Shown here piece after piece: positions 6,302-13,910 of a DNA stretch of 32,913 nt. The stretch lies in NCBI GenBank assembly GCA_017630735.1, contig JAGBUS010000036.1, positions 1-32,913 on the forward strand, in the 5' to 3' direction. The first letter of the stretch is position 1, and the number at the start of each line of letters is the position of its first letter. This DNA is from Alistipes sp. GTDB lineage: Bacteria; Bacteroidota; Bacteroidia; Bacteroidales; Rikenellaceae. Under the pieces are notes generated by a model, which was given only the letters and a program-made list of their open reading frames with translations, was not told where the DNA came from and made no database searches. The translations under genes and the position numbers were made by a program.

Positions 6302-6849
6302 ATATTATCACAGCAGCAATTATTACCATAGCAGCTATGGCAATAGGAGCATCTATCGTAGCACAAAACGATGACAAAGCCACCAAGAAGGCACAACACA
6401 CCGCGGCACAGAACCAACGCCAGCAACACCGCGCAGAACGCATGGCGGCATACGAGAGATATGTTGACTCGCTGGTACTATCGCATAACTATAGGTTTAC
6501 GCCACAGACAATACAGCAACTCCCTGCAGGCATAATGCGTAACCTTGCAAACCCTGCATACGAGATTGTGGTACGTAGCGAAGATGTGGACATCTGTATT
6601 CCATATATTAAGGGCTACACACCGCCATACTATACTGTGGTGTTCAACTATGTAGTTCCATACGTTTCGGGATATACTGCCGAGCAGACCTCCGACGGCT
6701 GGAACGTGACATTCTCATCAACCCTCTTCTCCACCACCAACTACACCTTCCACCTTGAGATATACTCACGCTATGGCGGAGCTATGCTCACCATAAGTTC
6801 CCCCTTCTACAACTCCGTGCAGTACACCGGCAACGTGATGGGAATATAG
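6289..6849 (+). CDS. DUF4251 family exported protein
   Basis: The protein has 186 residues. It opens with a signal peptide (MRRFYIITAAIITIAAMAIGA, likely cleavage after IVAQ), then a charged, Gln/Arg-rich helix (about 28-60), then a beta-rich domain with YRFTPQTIQQLP, an IPYIKGYTPPYY segment, DGWNVTFSS and NYTFHLEIYSRYGGAMLTISS. This matches the Bacteroidales family DUF4251, whose function is unknown. Starting at the next Met (about residue 17) would destroy the signal peptide, so 6289 is preferred even though that codon sits in a terminator-like stem. No catalytic residues are apparent. The gene follows the symporter by 48 nt, and the hairpin between them suggests separate or attenuated expression. 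Confidence 0.8.
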   Translation: MRRFYIITAAIITIAAMAIGASIVAQNDDKATKKAQHTAAQNQRQQHRAERMAAYERYVDSLVLSHNYRFTPQTIQQLPAGIMRNLANPAYEIVVRSEDVDICIPYIKGYTPPYYTVVFNYVVPYVSGYTAEQTSDGWNVTFSSTLFSTTNYTFHLEIYSRYGGAMLTISSPFYNSVQYTGNVMGI

Positions 6850-6899
6850 ACGAAGTGAAAGGTGAAAAGGGAAAAGGGAAAAGTGTGGAATTTTGTTTA

Positions 6900-6992
6900 T
6901 GTCATTCTGAACGCAGTGAAGAATCTCTCGGTGTGTGAACTGTTAGAGTAGTTGTGCTAACTGGAAGATCCTTCGCTCTGCTCAGGATGACA
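6900..6992. repeat. Long imperfect palindrome of the TGTCATyCTGA type
   Basis: TGTCATTCTGAACGCAGTGA at 6900 and onward is the imperfect reverse complement of 6966-6992 (ends CTCAGGATGACA). The arms are about 27 bases with a 38-base centre. From memory, this resembles short palindromic repeats widespread in Bacteroidetes genomes (TGTCATyCTGAGCGnAGCGAAGrATC), and one full hairpin unit is present here. Confidence 0.7.
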
Positions 6993-6998
6993 TACAAG

Positions 6999-7088
6999 GT
7001 GAAAGGTGAAAAGGGAAAAGTGAGGTGCGCTTCGCGCGAGTTTTAAATGCGTCGCAGACACCATACTTTTCCCTTTTCACCTTTCACT
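6999..7088. repeat. 22-bp perfect inverted repeat flanking a 46-base centre, plus a direct copy at 6855
   Basis: Bases 6999-7020 (purine-only GAAAGGTGAAAAGGGAAAAG core) are exactly complementary to 7067-7088. The same purine-rich sequence also occurs directly at 6855-6883. The centre contains the GC-rich repeat 7023-7038. The right arm reaches to within eight bases of the uvrA stop, so the structure may serve as the 3' end of the five-gene minus-strand unit. Confidence 0.65.
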
Positions 7089-7095
7089 TTTCACT

Positions 7096-9915
7096 TTACT
7101 TGAGCATTGGCTTAAGGTATTGTCCTGTATAGCTTTCGGGGGTGGTGGCGATGGTGTGGGGTGTGCCCTCGGCAACGACCATACCGCCAGCACTGCCGCC
7201 CTCAGGACCCATATCGATAATCCAGTCGGCAACCTTGATAACATCCAAGTTATGTTCGATGACGATTGCCGTATTGCCACAATCTACAAGGCGATTGATA
7301 ACGCCGAGGAGCTGGCGCACATCCTCGAAGTGTAGTCCTGTGGTTGGCTCATCAAGGATATATAGCGTGCGTCCTGTCTCGCGCTTCGAGAGCTCCGTGG
7401 CGAGCTTTATACGTTGCGACTCACCGCCCGAAAGTGTGGTGCATGGTTGTCCCAAGGTGAGGTAGCCAAGACCCACCTCCTGTATAGCTCGTAGCTTCTG
7501 GTATATTGAAGGGATATGCTCGAAGAACTCAACAGCCATATTTATGGTCATATTAAGCACATCGTTGATACTCTTGCCCTTATACTTCACCTCCAGTGTC
7601 TCGCGGTTATAACGATTACCGCCACACGCCCTACACTTCACATAGACATCAGGCAGGAAGTTCATCTCTATAGTCTGAAATCCCGCACCGCGGCACTCCT
7701 CGCAGCGACCGCCCTTGACATTGAACGAGAAGCGTCCCGCCTTATAGCCACGAATCTGCGCATCAGGAGTCATCTCAAAGAGCTTACGGATGTCGGCAAA
7801 GACATTGGTATATGTTGCAGGGTTACTACGTGGCGTGCGACCAATAGGCGACTGGTCGACAACAACGAGTTTATCGATATGCTCCAAGCCCTCGATAGAC
7901 TCATACTTCAGAGGCTGGTCGTAGGAGCGGTACAAATGCTTTGAGAGTATAGGTCGTAGTGTGCCGTTAATGAGCGACGACTTTCCTGAGCCTGAGACAC
8001 CCGTAACACATACAAACTTACCGAGCGGGATACTCACATCCACACCCTTAAGGTTATGTCCCGAAGCTCCACGAAGGGTGAGATATGCTCCATTACCCTC
8101 ACGCAGGGTCTCTGGAATCTCGATTTTCCTACGTCCTGTGAGGTAGTCCGCAGTGATACTATCGCTATTACAGATATCCTCAAACGTTCCTGCAGCGACA
8201 ATCTTACCGCCACGGCGACCTGCCAACGGACCAACATCGACAATATAGTCTGCCGAGCGCATCATATCCTCGTCATGCTCCACAACAACAACCGAATTAC
8301 CAGCATCGCGGAGCGACTTGAGGCTATCTATAAGCTTGCGGTTATCCCTCTGGTGAAGACCGATGCTCGGCTCATCGAGGATATACAACACATTGACAAG
8401 CTTGGAGCCTATCTGCGTAGCAAGGCGTATGCGCTGCGCCTCACCACCCGATATGGTGCGCGATGCACGCGACAACGACAGATAACCCAGACCCACATCC
8501 ACAAGGAAGCCTGTACGCTCACGAATCTCCTTGATGATATCGCGCGCGATAATCTTCTCCTTATCATTCAGATGCTCCTCGACAGTAGATATCCACGCCT
8601 GGAACTCGACGATGGACATTGCCGACACCTCAGCGATATTCTTATCTCCAATACGAAAGTGGAGTGCTTCATCCTTCAACCTCGAACCGCCACACTTAGG
8701 GCAACTCTCCATAACGAGGAACTGATCACGCCACTTCTCGCCACGCTTATTCTCCTCATCGACATTACGCATAAGCCACTCCGAGAGTCCCACCCACTGA
8801 CACATCGTCGTGCCACCGCCAAACGAGAACTCCGAGACATTGAGCATCATAGGCTCAGCATCGCCATAGAGGATTACATTCATAGCCTCGGTAGAGAGCG
8901 TGTCTACAGGGTCATCAAGTGTGAAATCGTGGCGACGACCCATAACCTCCATCATCGCAAAGAGCATATTGCTACGATACTTGCCCAGAGGCTCAATACC
9001 TCCCTCTCGTATCGACAGCGAGCCATCAGGGGCTATCTTACGGATATCGAATACTGCCCTCTCGCCCAGACCATTACATGCTGGGCAAGCACCCTTAGGC
9101 GAGTTGAACGAAAAGGTATGTGGCTGTGGCTCCTCGAATGCCTCACCCGTAGTAGGGCACATCAAATTTCGCGAGTAGTAGCGTACACCCTCGGTGGCAT
9201 AGTCGTAGAGCATCATAGTGCCTTTACCCTGGCGCATAGCCTCGCCCATCGAGGTCATCATACGCTCGCGGTGAGCATCGCCAATAACAAGGCGGTCGAT
9301 GACCATATCAATCGTATGTATCTTATATCTGTCGAGCTTCATGCCTGGCGATATCTCGCGTATCTCGCCATCGATGCGTGCATAGATATATCCCTTACGC
9401 GACATCGTCTCGAAGAGCTCGCGGTAGTGACCCTTACGTCCCTTAACTACAGGGGCGAGAAACGCTACACGGCGACCATCGAAGCCACTAATCATAAGGT
9501 TGCATATCTGCTCATCGCTATAGCGCACCATAAGCTCACCTGTATAGGGTGAGTAGGCACGCGACGCACGTGCATAGAGAAGTCGCAGGAAGTCGTTTAT
9601 CTCGGTAACTGTACCGACCGTAGAGCGAGGATTCTTGTTTGTCGTCTTCTGTTCGATGGCAACAACAGGACTAAGACCCGTGATATGGTCGACATCGGGA
9701 CGCTCCATGTTTCCGACGAACTGACGCGCATAGGCTGAGAGGGTCTCCATATATCTGCGCTGTCCCTCGGCATAGATGGTATCGAAAGCCAACGACGACT
9801 TACCCGACCCCGAAAGACCAGTAACAACAACCAACGCATCGCGTGGGATGGTGACATCCACATTTTTAAGGTTATGCACCCTCGCGCCGATAACCTCAAT
9901 CTGCTTCTTTGCCAT
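7096..9915 (-). CDS. uvrA: UvrABC excinuclease subunit A
   Basis: The protein has 939 residues, standard for UvrA, the ATPase that finds DNA lesions and loads UvrB in nucleotide excision repair. Two ABC modules are visible: Walker [10 protein letters not shown] at 33-41 with [18 protein letters not shown] after it, signature [13 protein letters not shown] with [10 protein letters not shown], then a second Walker [10 protein letters not shown] and [13 protein letters not shown] with [10 protein letters not shown]. Zinc sites include CPKCGGSRL and CEECRGAGF paired with [10 protein letters not shown]. The first knuckle, usually CPxCG...CPxC, starts CPTTG here, so one Cys is missing, as I recall in other Bacteroidetes. 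The gene is last in a five-gene unit, 3 nt after tauE. Confidence 0.96.
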   Translation of the reverse strand: MAKKQIEVIGARVHNLKNVDVTIPRDALVVVTGLSGSGKSSLAFDTIYAEGQRRYMETLSAYARQFVGNMERPDVDHITGLSPVVAIEQKTTNKNPRSTVGTVTEINDFLRLLYARASRAYSPYTGELMVRYSDEQICNLMISGFDGRRVAFLAPVVKGRKGHYRELFETMSRKGYIYARIDGEIREISPGMKLDRYKIHTIDMVIDRLVIGDAHRERMMTSMGEAMRQGKGTMMLYDYATEGVRYYSRNLMCPTTGEAFEEPQPHTFSFNSPKGACPACNGLGERAVFDIRKIAPDGSLSIREGGIEPLGKYRSNMLFAMMEVMGRRHDFTLDDPVDTLSTEAMNVILYGDAEPMMLNVSEFSFGGGTTMCQWVGLSEWLMRNVDEENKRGEKWRDQFLVMESCPKCGGSRLKDEALHFRIGDKNIAEVSAMSIVEFQAWISTVEEHLNDKEKIIARDIIKEIRERTGFLVDVGLGYLSLSRASRTISGGEAQRIRLATQIGSKLVNVLYILDEPSIGLHQRDNRKLIDSLKSLRDAGNSVVVVEHDEDMMRSADYIVDVGPLAGRRGGKIVAAGTFEDICNSDSITADYLTGRRKIEIPETLREGNGAYLTLRGASGHNLKGVDVSIPLGKFVCVTGVSGSGKSSLINGTLRPILSKHLYRSYDQPLKYESIEGLEHIDKLVVVDQSPIGRTPRSNPATYTNVFADIRKLFEMTPDAQIRGYKAGRFSFNVKGGRCEECRGAGFQTIEMNFLPDVYVKCRACGGNRYNRETLEVKYKGKSINDVLNMTINMAVEFFEHIPSIYQKLRAIQEVGLGYLTLGQPCTTLSGGESQRIKLATELSKRETGRTLYILDEPTTGLHFEDVRQLLGVINRLVDCGNTAIVIEHNLDVIKVADWIIDMGPEGGSAGGMVVAEGTPHTIATTPESYTGQYLKPMLK

Positions 9916-9918
9916 ACT

Positions 9919-10698
9919 CTACTGCAACAGATGTGATAACATTGTTTGGAGCGATATCCAACCCATAAGGTCGATGAAGAATACCACTATTATGAAGAGC
10001 GTAAACCAACGAACAAACTTAACACCCCAGTTCATCGCCCAATGCGACGCCATGACAGCACCGAGGATATTTCCTGCGCCGTGCAACAAGCCTGCCATCC
10101 ACTCCACCTGTCCGTTGTAGATAAACACAGCAAGGGCGAAAGGCGTTGATAGGAAGATAACAAAGCCCTTAATGACATTTGCCGTGATGATATCCAGGTC
10201 CATAGACCATACCGTAACGGCAAGAATCAAGAATCCAAGACCTATATAGATATATCCGCCATAAAAGCCGATGATGAAGAACCACACGTAGTGCCACCAC
10301 TTAATCTTAAGACCGTGACCTCCCGAAATCTGCTGCTTATCCTTACCCATGACCAGATAGATAAGGATGATGACAAGCACCGCACTGAGGCATATCTTAA
10401 ATACCGACTCGCTAACCTCCGTAGCCACCAGCGCACCGAAGATATTACCCACGATAGCAGGTATAGAGAGTAGCACACCACTTTTCAGGTGCAACATGCC
10501 CTTACGCAAAAAGGCTACCGTAGCCGAAAGATTCTGCAACAATACGGCTATACGGTTAGTACCATTGGCAAGAGCTATCGGCATACCCATAGCCATGAAC
10601 AGCGACATCGTAATAACCGAGCCACCGCCACCCAACGTGTTGATAATACCCACGATAACTCCAGACAGAAGGAGCAAAACTATCTCATTAACACTCAT
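9919..10698 (-). CDS. TauE/SafE family membrane exporter
   Basis: The protein has 259 residues made up almost wholly of hydrophobic helices (about eight). It opens with [22 protein letters not shown], the glycine-rich first helix typical of TauE/SafE (formerly DUF81), and has a second half-repeat starting near [22 protein letters not shown]. Family members are proposed to export sulfite, sulfoacetate or other organosulfur anions across the inner membrane, but individual substrates are rarely known. It lies 1 nt after the omega-amidase and 3 nt before uvrA. The omega-amidase neighbour, an enzyme type linked to methionine salvage, makes sulfur metabolism a plausible but unproven theme. Confidence 0.88.
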   Translation of the reverse strand: MSVNEIVLLLLSGVIVGIINTLGGGGSVITMSLFMAMGMPIALANGTNRIAVLLQNLSATVAFLRKGMLHLKSGVLLSIPAIVGNIFGALVATEVSESVFKICLSAVLVIILIYLVMGKDKQQISGGHGLKIKWWHYVWFFIIGFYGGYIYIGLGFLILAVTVWSMDLDIITANVIKGFVIFLSTPFALAVFIYNGQVEWMAGLLHGAGNILGAVMASHWAMNWGVKFVRWFTLFIIVVFFIDLMGWISLQTMLSHLLQ

Positions 10699-10699
10699 A

Positions 10700-11464
10700 T
10701 TATCTATTCTTTATATCAAAGTCATCTGCATCGGCAGCGACATTAAACTTCTTTCTAAATCTCTGCAACGCCTCCATATCCAGCTCCACAACCTCTACGC
10801 CCTCGTGCGAAGACATATCAACGACCTCCCTGCCATAGAAGTCTATAACCGCAGAGTCGCCAACATACTCCAACCCTGGCTCCTCGCCTATGCGGTTTAC
10901 TCCCGCGACATACGCCTGATTCTCGATAGCCCTGGCACGGAGCAGTGTGCGCCACACCTCTCTGCGAGGCTTAGGCCACAAGGCGACATACAATATCGCA
11001 TCATAATCGCCACGACAGCGGCTCCACACAGGGAAGCGTAAATCGTAGCACACCTCAAGCAGATAGCGCACGCCACGCCACTCGACAACCTTGCGCTCAC
11101 TACCTGCCGTATAGTGCTTATGCTCGCCACCGACAGAGAATAGGTGGTGCTTATCGTACCACTCTACCCCACCATCAGGCTTCACAAAATACATACGATT
11201 ATAGTAGCAATCCCCCTCCTTTACCGATACAGAGCCTACAATCGCGGCATCCATCCTCTGAGCTATGCGCTGCATCCAAGAGAGTGTTGCGCCCTCATCC
11301 GACACACCCTCAGGGTCGGTAACAAAGCCCGTTTGAAACATCTCCGATAGCACAACAACATCCGCCTCGACACCCTGGAGCATAGTCTCCAGCTGTGCGA
11401 GATTACTCTCCACATCACGCCACGCAATATCGCGCTGAACTATCGCCACTCGCTGCTTCATCAC
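10700..11464 (-). CDS. Carbon-nitrogen hydrolase, omega-amidase (YafV/Nit2 type)
   Basis: The protein has 254 residues, the length of single-domain nitrilase-superfamily amidases. The catalytic triad is visible: Glu in VVLSEMFQTGF, Lys in WYDKHHLFSVGGE, and Cys in LLEVCYDLRFPVW. The last block with CYDLRFPVW and the EMFxTGF block are characteristic of the YafV/omega-amidase branch, which hydrolyses 2-oxoglutaramate and 2-oxosuccinamate (or the methionine-salvage analogue) to the keto acid plus ammonia in the cytoplasm. The gene overlaps the methyltransferase by 4 nt and is followed after 1 nt by the TauE-like gene, so all are likely translated from one mRNA. Confidence 0.9.
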   Translation of the reverse strand: MMKQRVAIVQRDIAWRDVESNLAQLETMLQGVEADVVVLSEMFQTGFVTDPEGVSDEGATLSWMQRIAQRMDAAIVGSVSVKEGDCYYNRMYFVKPDGGVEWYDKHHLFSVGGEHKHYTAGSERKVVEWRGVRYLLEVCYDLRFPVWSRCRGDYDAILYVALWPKPRREVWRTLLRARAIENQAYVAGVNRIGEEPGLEYVGDSAVIDFYGREVVDMSSHEGVEVVELDMEALQRFRKKFNVAADADDFDIKNR

Positions 11465-12219
11465 TTTGTTGCTATATAAAAGAGGTCAAAACACTTATCA
11501 TGCACATCTACAACGCTATAATCCTCCATCGCTATGCCCTCCGTAAGGCTACGGTTTGCGCTATAGAGCTTACGGCGGTTAAGGCGATTCATAATGTCGT
11601 ATGGTATCTGCAACAGCCAACGTGGCAACCACCACTGCATACGCAACACATCGAAGCGCATGATGCGGTGTACCGACTCAGCATTCTTCTTGTAATACTC
11701 CCAAACACGCTCATTGCCCTCCACGCCACGAGCTTTAACAGAAGAGAAGGACGACAACAGCGCGCTGAACTGCGATGCTGTATACTCCCTCACATGCCAT
11801 GGATTGCGCGTAAGCGACATCGGCTTATTTGGGGTGCTCACAATAAACTTTCCTCCAGGCTTAAGCACTCTATGCACCTCGCGAACAAACTCCTTGTCCT
11901 TAGCGATATGTTCTATCACCTGGAACGATACAACATAGTCAAACGAAGCATCTGCAAAGGGGAGTGGTGGCACCTTAGCCTCCACAAACTCCACATTCTC
12001 AGGCAACACACCAAGCTCCTCAGAGCGGGTCTTGTCGATTGTGGTGAAGCACTCGGCAGAGGGGGCAATAATCTCCGCACCATAGCCTGTGCCTGTGCCA
12101 ATCTCAAGAACACCTCCTGAGACCATACGCGAAGCCTCGACGTATGCCAAACGCGAACGCTGGAATACGTAGTTATCGCTGGCATCGCGCGATACTCTCT
12201 CTGCAGTCTTGATTGCCAT
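11461..12219 (-). CDS. Class I SAM-dependent methyltransferase
   Basis: The protein has 252 residues. A Rossmann-type SAM-binding motif I (VLEIGTGTGYGAEI) lies at about 37-50, an acidic motif II area at about 60-80 (FTTIDKTRSEELG), and then FDYVVSFQVIEHIAKDKEFV and VLKPGGKFIVSTPN, typical of the methyltransf_11/23 group. The C-terminal third has no recognised domain. Substrate unknown: small molecules, quinones and lipids are all used by this fold. It is second in the five-gene unit, 3 nt after the CvfB-like gene and overlapping the omega-amidase by 4 nt. Confidence 0.87.
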   Translation of the reverse strand: MAIKTAERVSRDASDNYVFQRSRLAYVEASRMVSGGVLEIGTGTGYGAEIIAPSAECFTTIDKTRSEELGVLPENVEFVEAKVPPLPFADASFDYVVSFQVIEHIAKDKEFVREVHRVLKPGGKFIVSTPNKPMSLTRNPWHVREYTASQFSALLSSFSSVKARGVEGNERVWEYYKKNAESVHRIMRFDVLRMQWWLPRWLLQIPYDIMNRLNRRKLYSANRSLTEGIAMEDYSVVDVHDKCFDLFYIATK

Positions 12220-12222
12220 TGC

Positions 12223-13059
12223 CTACTTTACCTCCTCGATACCGTACTCTGTCTGGCGCACCTTACCCTGCTTGAGAAGCATACCTAAAGCACGCTTAAA
12301 GACCTTCTTGCTCATGCCCGTAAGGCGTGCAACGTCCTGAGGCTCACTCTTGTCGTTTACGCTGAGCACACCACCATGGCTCTTAAGCAGAGCCTCAAGC
12401 TTAACAACCGATGTCTCCACCTCGGCAAGACCTGTCTGCTGAAGGCTGACATCAATACGCATATCCTCAGTAATCTTACGAATCCAACCCTTGCATCTGT
12501 CACCTATGCGAATAGGACGGAAGAGCTGATTCTTGTATATCATACCCCAGTGACGATTGTTGATGACCACACGGTAGCCGATAGGTGTCTCATACGCCAC
12601 AAATACATCTACCTCGTCATTAAACTTAACGGTGATAGGATCGTCGTTGTAGACAAAAGGCTTAATCTTGTTGGTAGCCACACAACGTCCTGTACGCTCA
12701 TCAACATACATGTATACTACGGTCTTCTGTCCCGCAACAACACCACCCTGCTGATTACGATTTGGGAGGAATAGGTGCTTGCCCGAAAGTCCCCAATCAA
12801 GGAAGGCACCATGAATGCTCTTGTCAACAACCTTAAGTGCCGCAACCTCACCCACCTTAATATAAGGCTTCTCGGTGGATGCCACAAGACGGTCCTCAGA
12901 ATCGTGGTAAACGAACACCTCAACCTCGTCACCCTCCTTCATATCGAGGCGTGTGAAACGATTAGGGAGCAACACCTCGTTGCCCTCATCATCCTTAAGA
13001 TATAGTCCGAAGTCAGATATTCGACTCACGTGCAGTACCTGTATCTCTCCTGTTCTCAT
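12223..13059 (-). CDS. cvfB: S1-like RNA-binding protein (CvfB/YitL family)
   Basis: The protein has 278 residues, as in Staphylococcus CvfB. It contains successive S1-type beta-barrel segments: GEIQVLHVSRISDFGLYL near the start, VGEVAALKVVDKSIHGAFLDWGL at about 68-90 with KHLFLPNRNQ, and a third around GDRCKGWIRKITEDMRIDVSL. A winged-helix-like C-terminus follows (about 225-278, VARLTGMSKKVFKRALGMLL). The family binds RNA and affects gene expression after transcription; the targets here are unknown. It is the promoter-proximal gene of the five-gene unit, with promoter elements at 13107-13137. Confidence 0.88.
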   Translation of the reverse strand: MRTGEIQVLHVSRISDFGLYLKDDEGNEVLLPNRFTRLDMKEGDEVEVFVYHDSEDRLVASTEKPYIKVGEVAALKVVDKSIHGAFLDWGLSGKHLFLPNRNQQGGVVAGQKTVVYMYVDERTGRCVATNKIKPFVYNDDPITVKFNDEVDVFVAYETPIGYRVVINNRHWGMIYKNQLFRPIRIGDRCKGWIRKITEDMRIDVSLQQTGLAEVETSVVKLEALLKSHGGVLSVNDKSEPQDVARLTGMSKKVFKRALGMLLKQGKVRQTEYGIEEVK

Positions 13060-13106
13060 AGTTTATATAGTTTTTGTTTCTTTTCAAAAAAAGAATCTAA
13101 ATCGTG

Positions 13107-13137
13107 TAAAGATAGTAATTTTCTCCGAAACAACAAA
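13107..13137 (-). promoter_or_regulatory. Promoter for the cvfB-uvrA unit
   Basis: On the minus strand TTTG (13134-13137), 19 bases, then TATCTTTA (13107-13114), differing from TAnnTTTG only in the last base. The ATG at 13059 follows after about 47 bases. No other good promoter was noticed inside the five genes. Confidence 0.55.
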
Positions 13138-13190
13138 ATCATCAGCAAGAGAAGAGAAGGAAAAGGGATTAATTATGGGGAGAGATAGAT

Positions 13191-13299
13191 AGCAGATGCA
13201 ACGCTCGGCAAAAAAAGAGAAAGGGCTGTACTTTGACGTACTACCCTTTCTCATTTTCTTTTGTTAGCGGCAGCAGATGCTGCTTTATAACAACAAAGA
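13191..13299. repeat. Inverted-repeat element, unit 2, copy 2
   Basis: This block shares CAACGCTCGGCAAAA, GGGCTGTACTT, CGTACT, and AGATGC...TTATA.CAACAAAG with 456-580. Its centre is a stem with GAGAAAGGG (13217-13225) pairing perfectly to CCCTTTCTC (13244-13252), closed inside by GTAC/GTAC. The stem sequences differ from copy 1 while the pairing is kept. It ends two bases from the Hc1 stop codon, so on the minus strand it forms the 3' end of that mRNA. The distal terminal repeat is degenerate. Confidence 0.65.
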
Positions 13300-13301
13300 G
13301 A

Positions 13302-13478
13302 CTATTTCTTTGACTCTGCTACAGATGCAGCACGGAACTCCTTCAAAAGCTTTGAAAGCTCCAACGCAGCCTTACGAGCGCGTGTACCAGCAGCCTTGTT
13401 ATTCTTCTCAACCTGCAATGCAGCGTTTGTTGCAAATGCCTCATACTGGGCAGCAATGTTCTCTACTAAAGTCTTCAT
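13302..13478 (-). CDS. Histone H1-like DNA-binding protein (Hc1 family)
   Basis: This is a 58-residue protein, translated by hand from the ATG at 13478 to the TAG at 13302-13304. It starts MKTLVENIAAQYEAFATNAA and continues QVEKNNKAAGTRARKAALEL, then SKLLKEFRAASVAESKK. The NKAAGTRARKA-LEL-KLLKEFR pattern is the Bacteroidetes branch of the Hc1 family, named after the chlamydial histone H1 homologue, and such small basic proteins are thought to coat or compact DNA. It has a clean promoter (13510-13539) and a structured repeat directly after the stop, and it appears to be monocistronic. Confidence in the family is high; the role in this organism is inferred. Confidence 0.85.
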   Translation of the reverse strand: MKTLVENIAAQYEAFATNAALQVEKNNKAAGTRARKAALELSKLLKEFRAASVAESKK

Positions 13479-13509
13479 ATCTATAAAATTTTTAAGGTTT
13501 ATCGTTCTG

Positions 13510-13539
13510 CAAAGTTATAAATTATTTTTATTTTGCAAA
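13510..13539 (-). promoter_or_regulatory. Promoter for the Hc1 gene
   Basis: On the minus strand TTTG (13536-13539), 18 bases, then TAACTTTG (13510-13517), close to the ideal spacing. The ATG lies about 31 bases further on. Confidence 0.65.
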
Positions 13540-13653
13540 TAATAATGTAACTTTTTTCACCCATAATGTGATGATTTTCCGATAAATCAATAAATATTCA
13601 CCTCTTTTATGCAGGCTAAAACTCCATCTCTCCATCGCAAGAAAAACTCAATA

Positions 13654-13698
13654 CAAAAGAGTCTGCCCAACATTTATATTATCGAACAGACCCTTTTG
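13654..13698. terminator. Orphan terminator-like hairpin in a divergent gap
   Basis: CAAAAG-a-GTCTG (13654-13665) pairs with CAGAC-c-CTTTTG (13687-13698): eleven pairs, one mismatch, 21-base loop. It lies between divergent genes (Hc1 leftward, feoAB rightward), so no annotated gene ends here. The rest of 13540-13830 shows no convincing ORF, RNA gene or promoter box to me. Confidence 0.5.
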
Positions 13699-13833
13699 CA
13701 TTACCCCTCTACGTTACGCAGGTGATTATTTCATACGCAGTGGATAAGCCCAACACTCATCACCATAAGAGTGTTTTCCCACATAAACCTCCTCTGATTT
13801 TACTCCATCAATCCAAGCATCATAACTACGAAA

Positions 13834-13853
13834 AATCCCCACAAATGGGGATT
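13834..13853. promoter_or_regulatory. Perfect inverted repeat (candidate operator) at the feoAB promoter
   Basis: AATCCCCA (13834-13841) and TGGGGATT (13846-13853) are exact complements separated by CAAA. The right half runs into the TTG of the -33 element at 13852-13854. It does not look like a Fur box. A repressor site or an RNA-independent DNA operator for iron or redox control is inferred. Confidence 0.5.
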
Positions 13854-13882
13854 GTGACAAAGTGCGACATTTTGTACCTTTG
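13852..13882 (+). promoter_or_regulatory. Promoter for feoAB
   Basis: TTG (13852-13854), 20 bases, TACCTTTG (13875-13882), then the ATG at 13911. An exact -7 consensus match with acceptable spacing. Confidence 0.65.
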
Positions 13883-13910
13883 TAGCCAATTTAAGAATAA
13901 ATTAAAGTAG

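Noticed and set aside
8056..9552. A 498-codon open frame on the plus strand opposite uvrA
   Set aside because: It is antisense to a clear UvrA, has no domain I recognise and no promoter or ribosome-binding context. Long antisense frames are common opposite genes with this codon bias.
10367..12120. Plus-strand frames of 224 and 241 codons opposite the TauE, omega-amidase and methyltransferase genes
   Set aside because: The minus-strand genes have conserved motifs and tight operon spacing, while the plus-strand products look like random Arg/His/Thr/Leu-rich translations.
13277..13486. Plus-strand 69-codon frame
   Set aside because: It is antisense to the Hc1 gene, which has a family-typical sequence and its own promoter.
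13722..13910. Plus-strand 62-codon frame ending just before feoAB
   Set aside because: It lacks an ATG start, runs through the feo promoter and operator, and its product is low-complexity His/Lys/Pro-rich.
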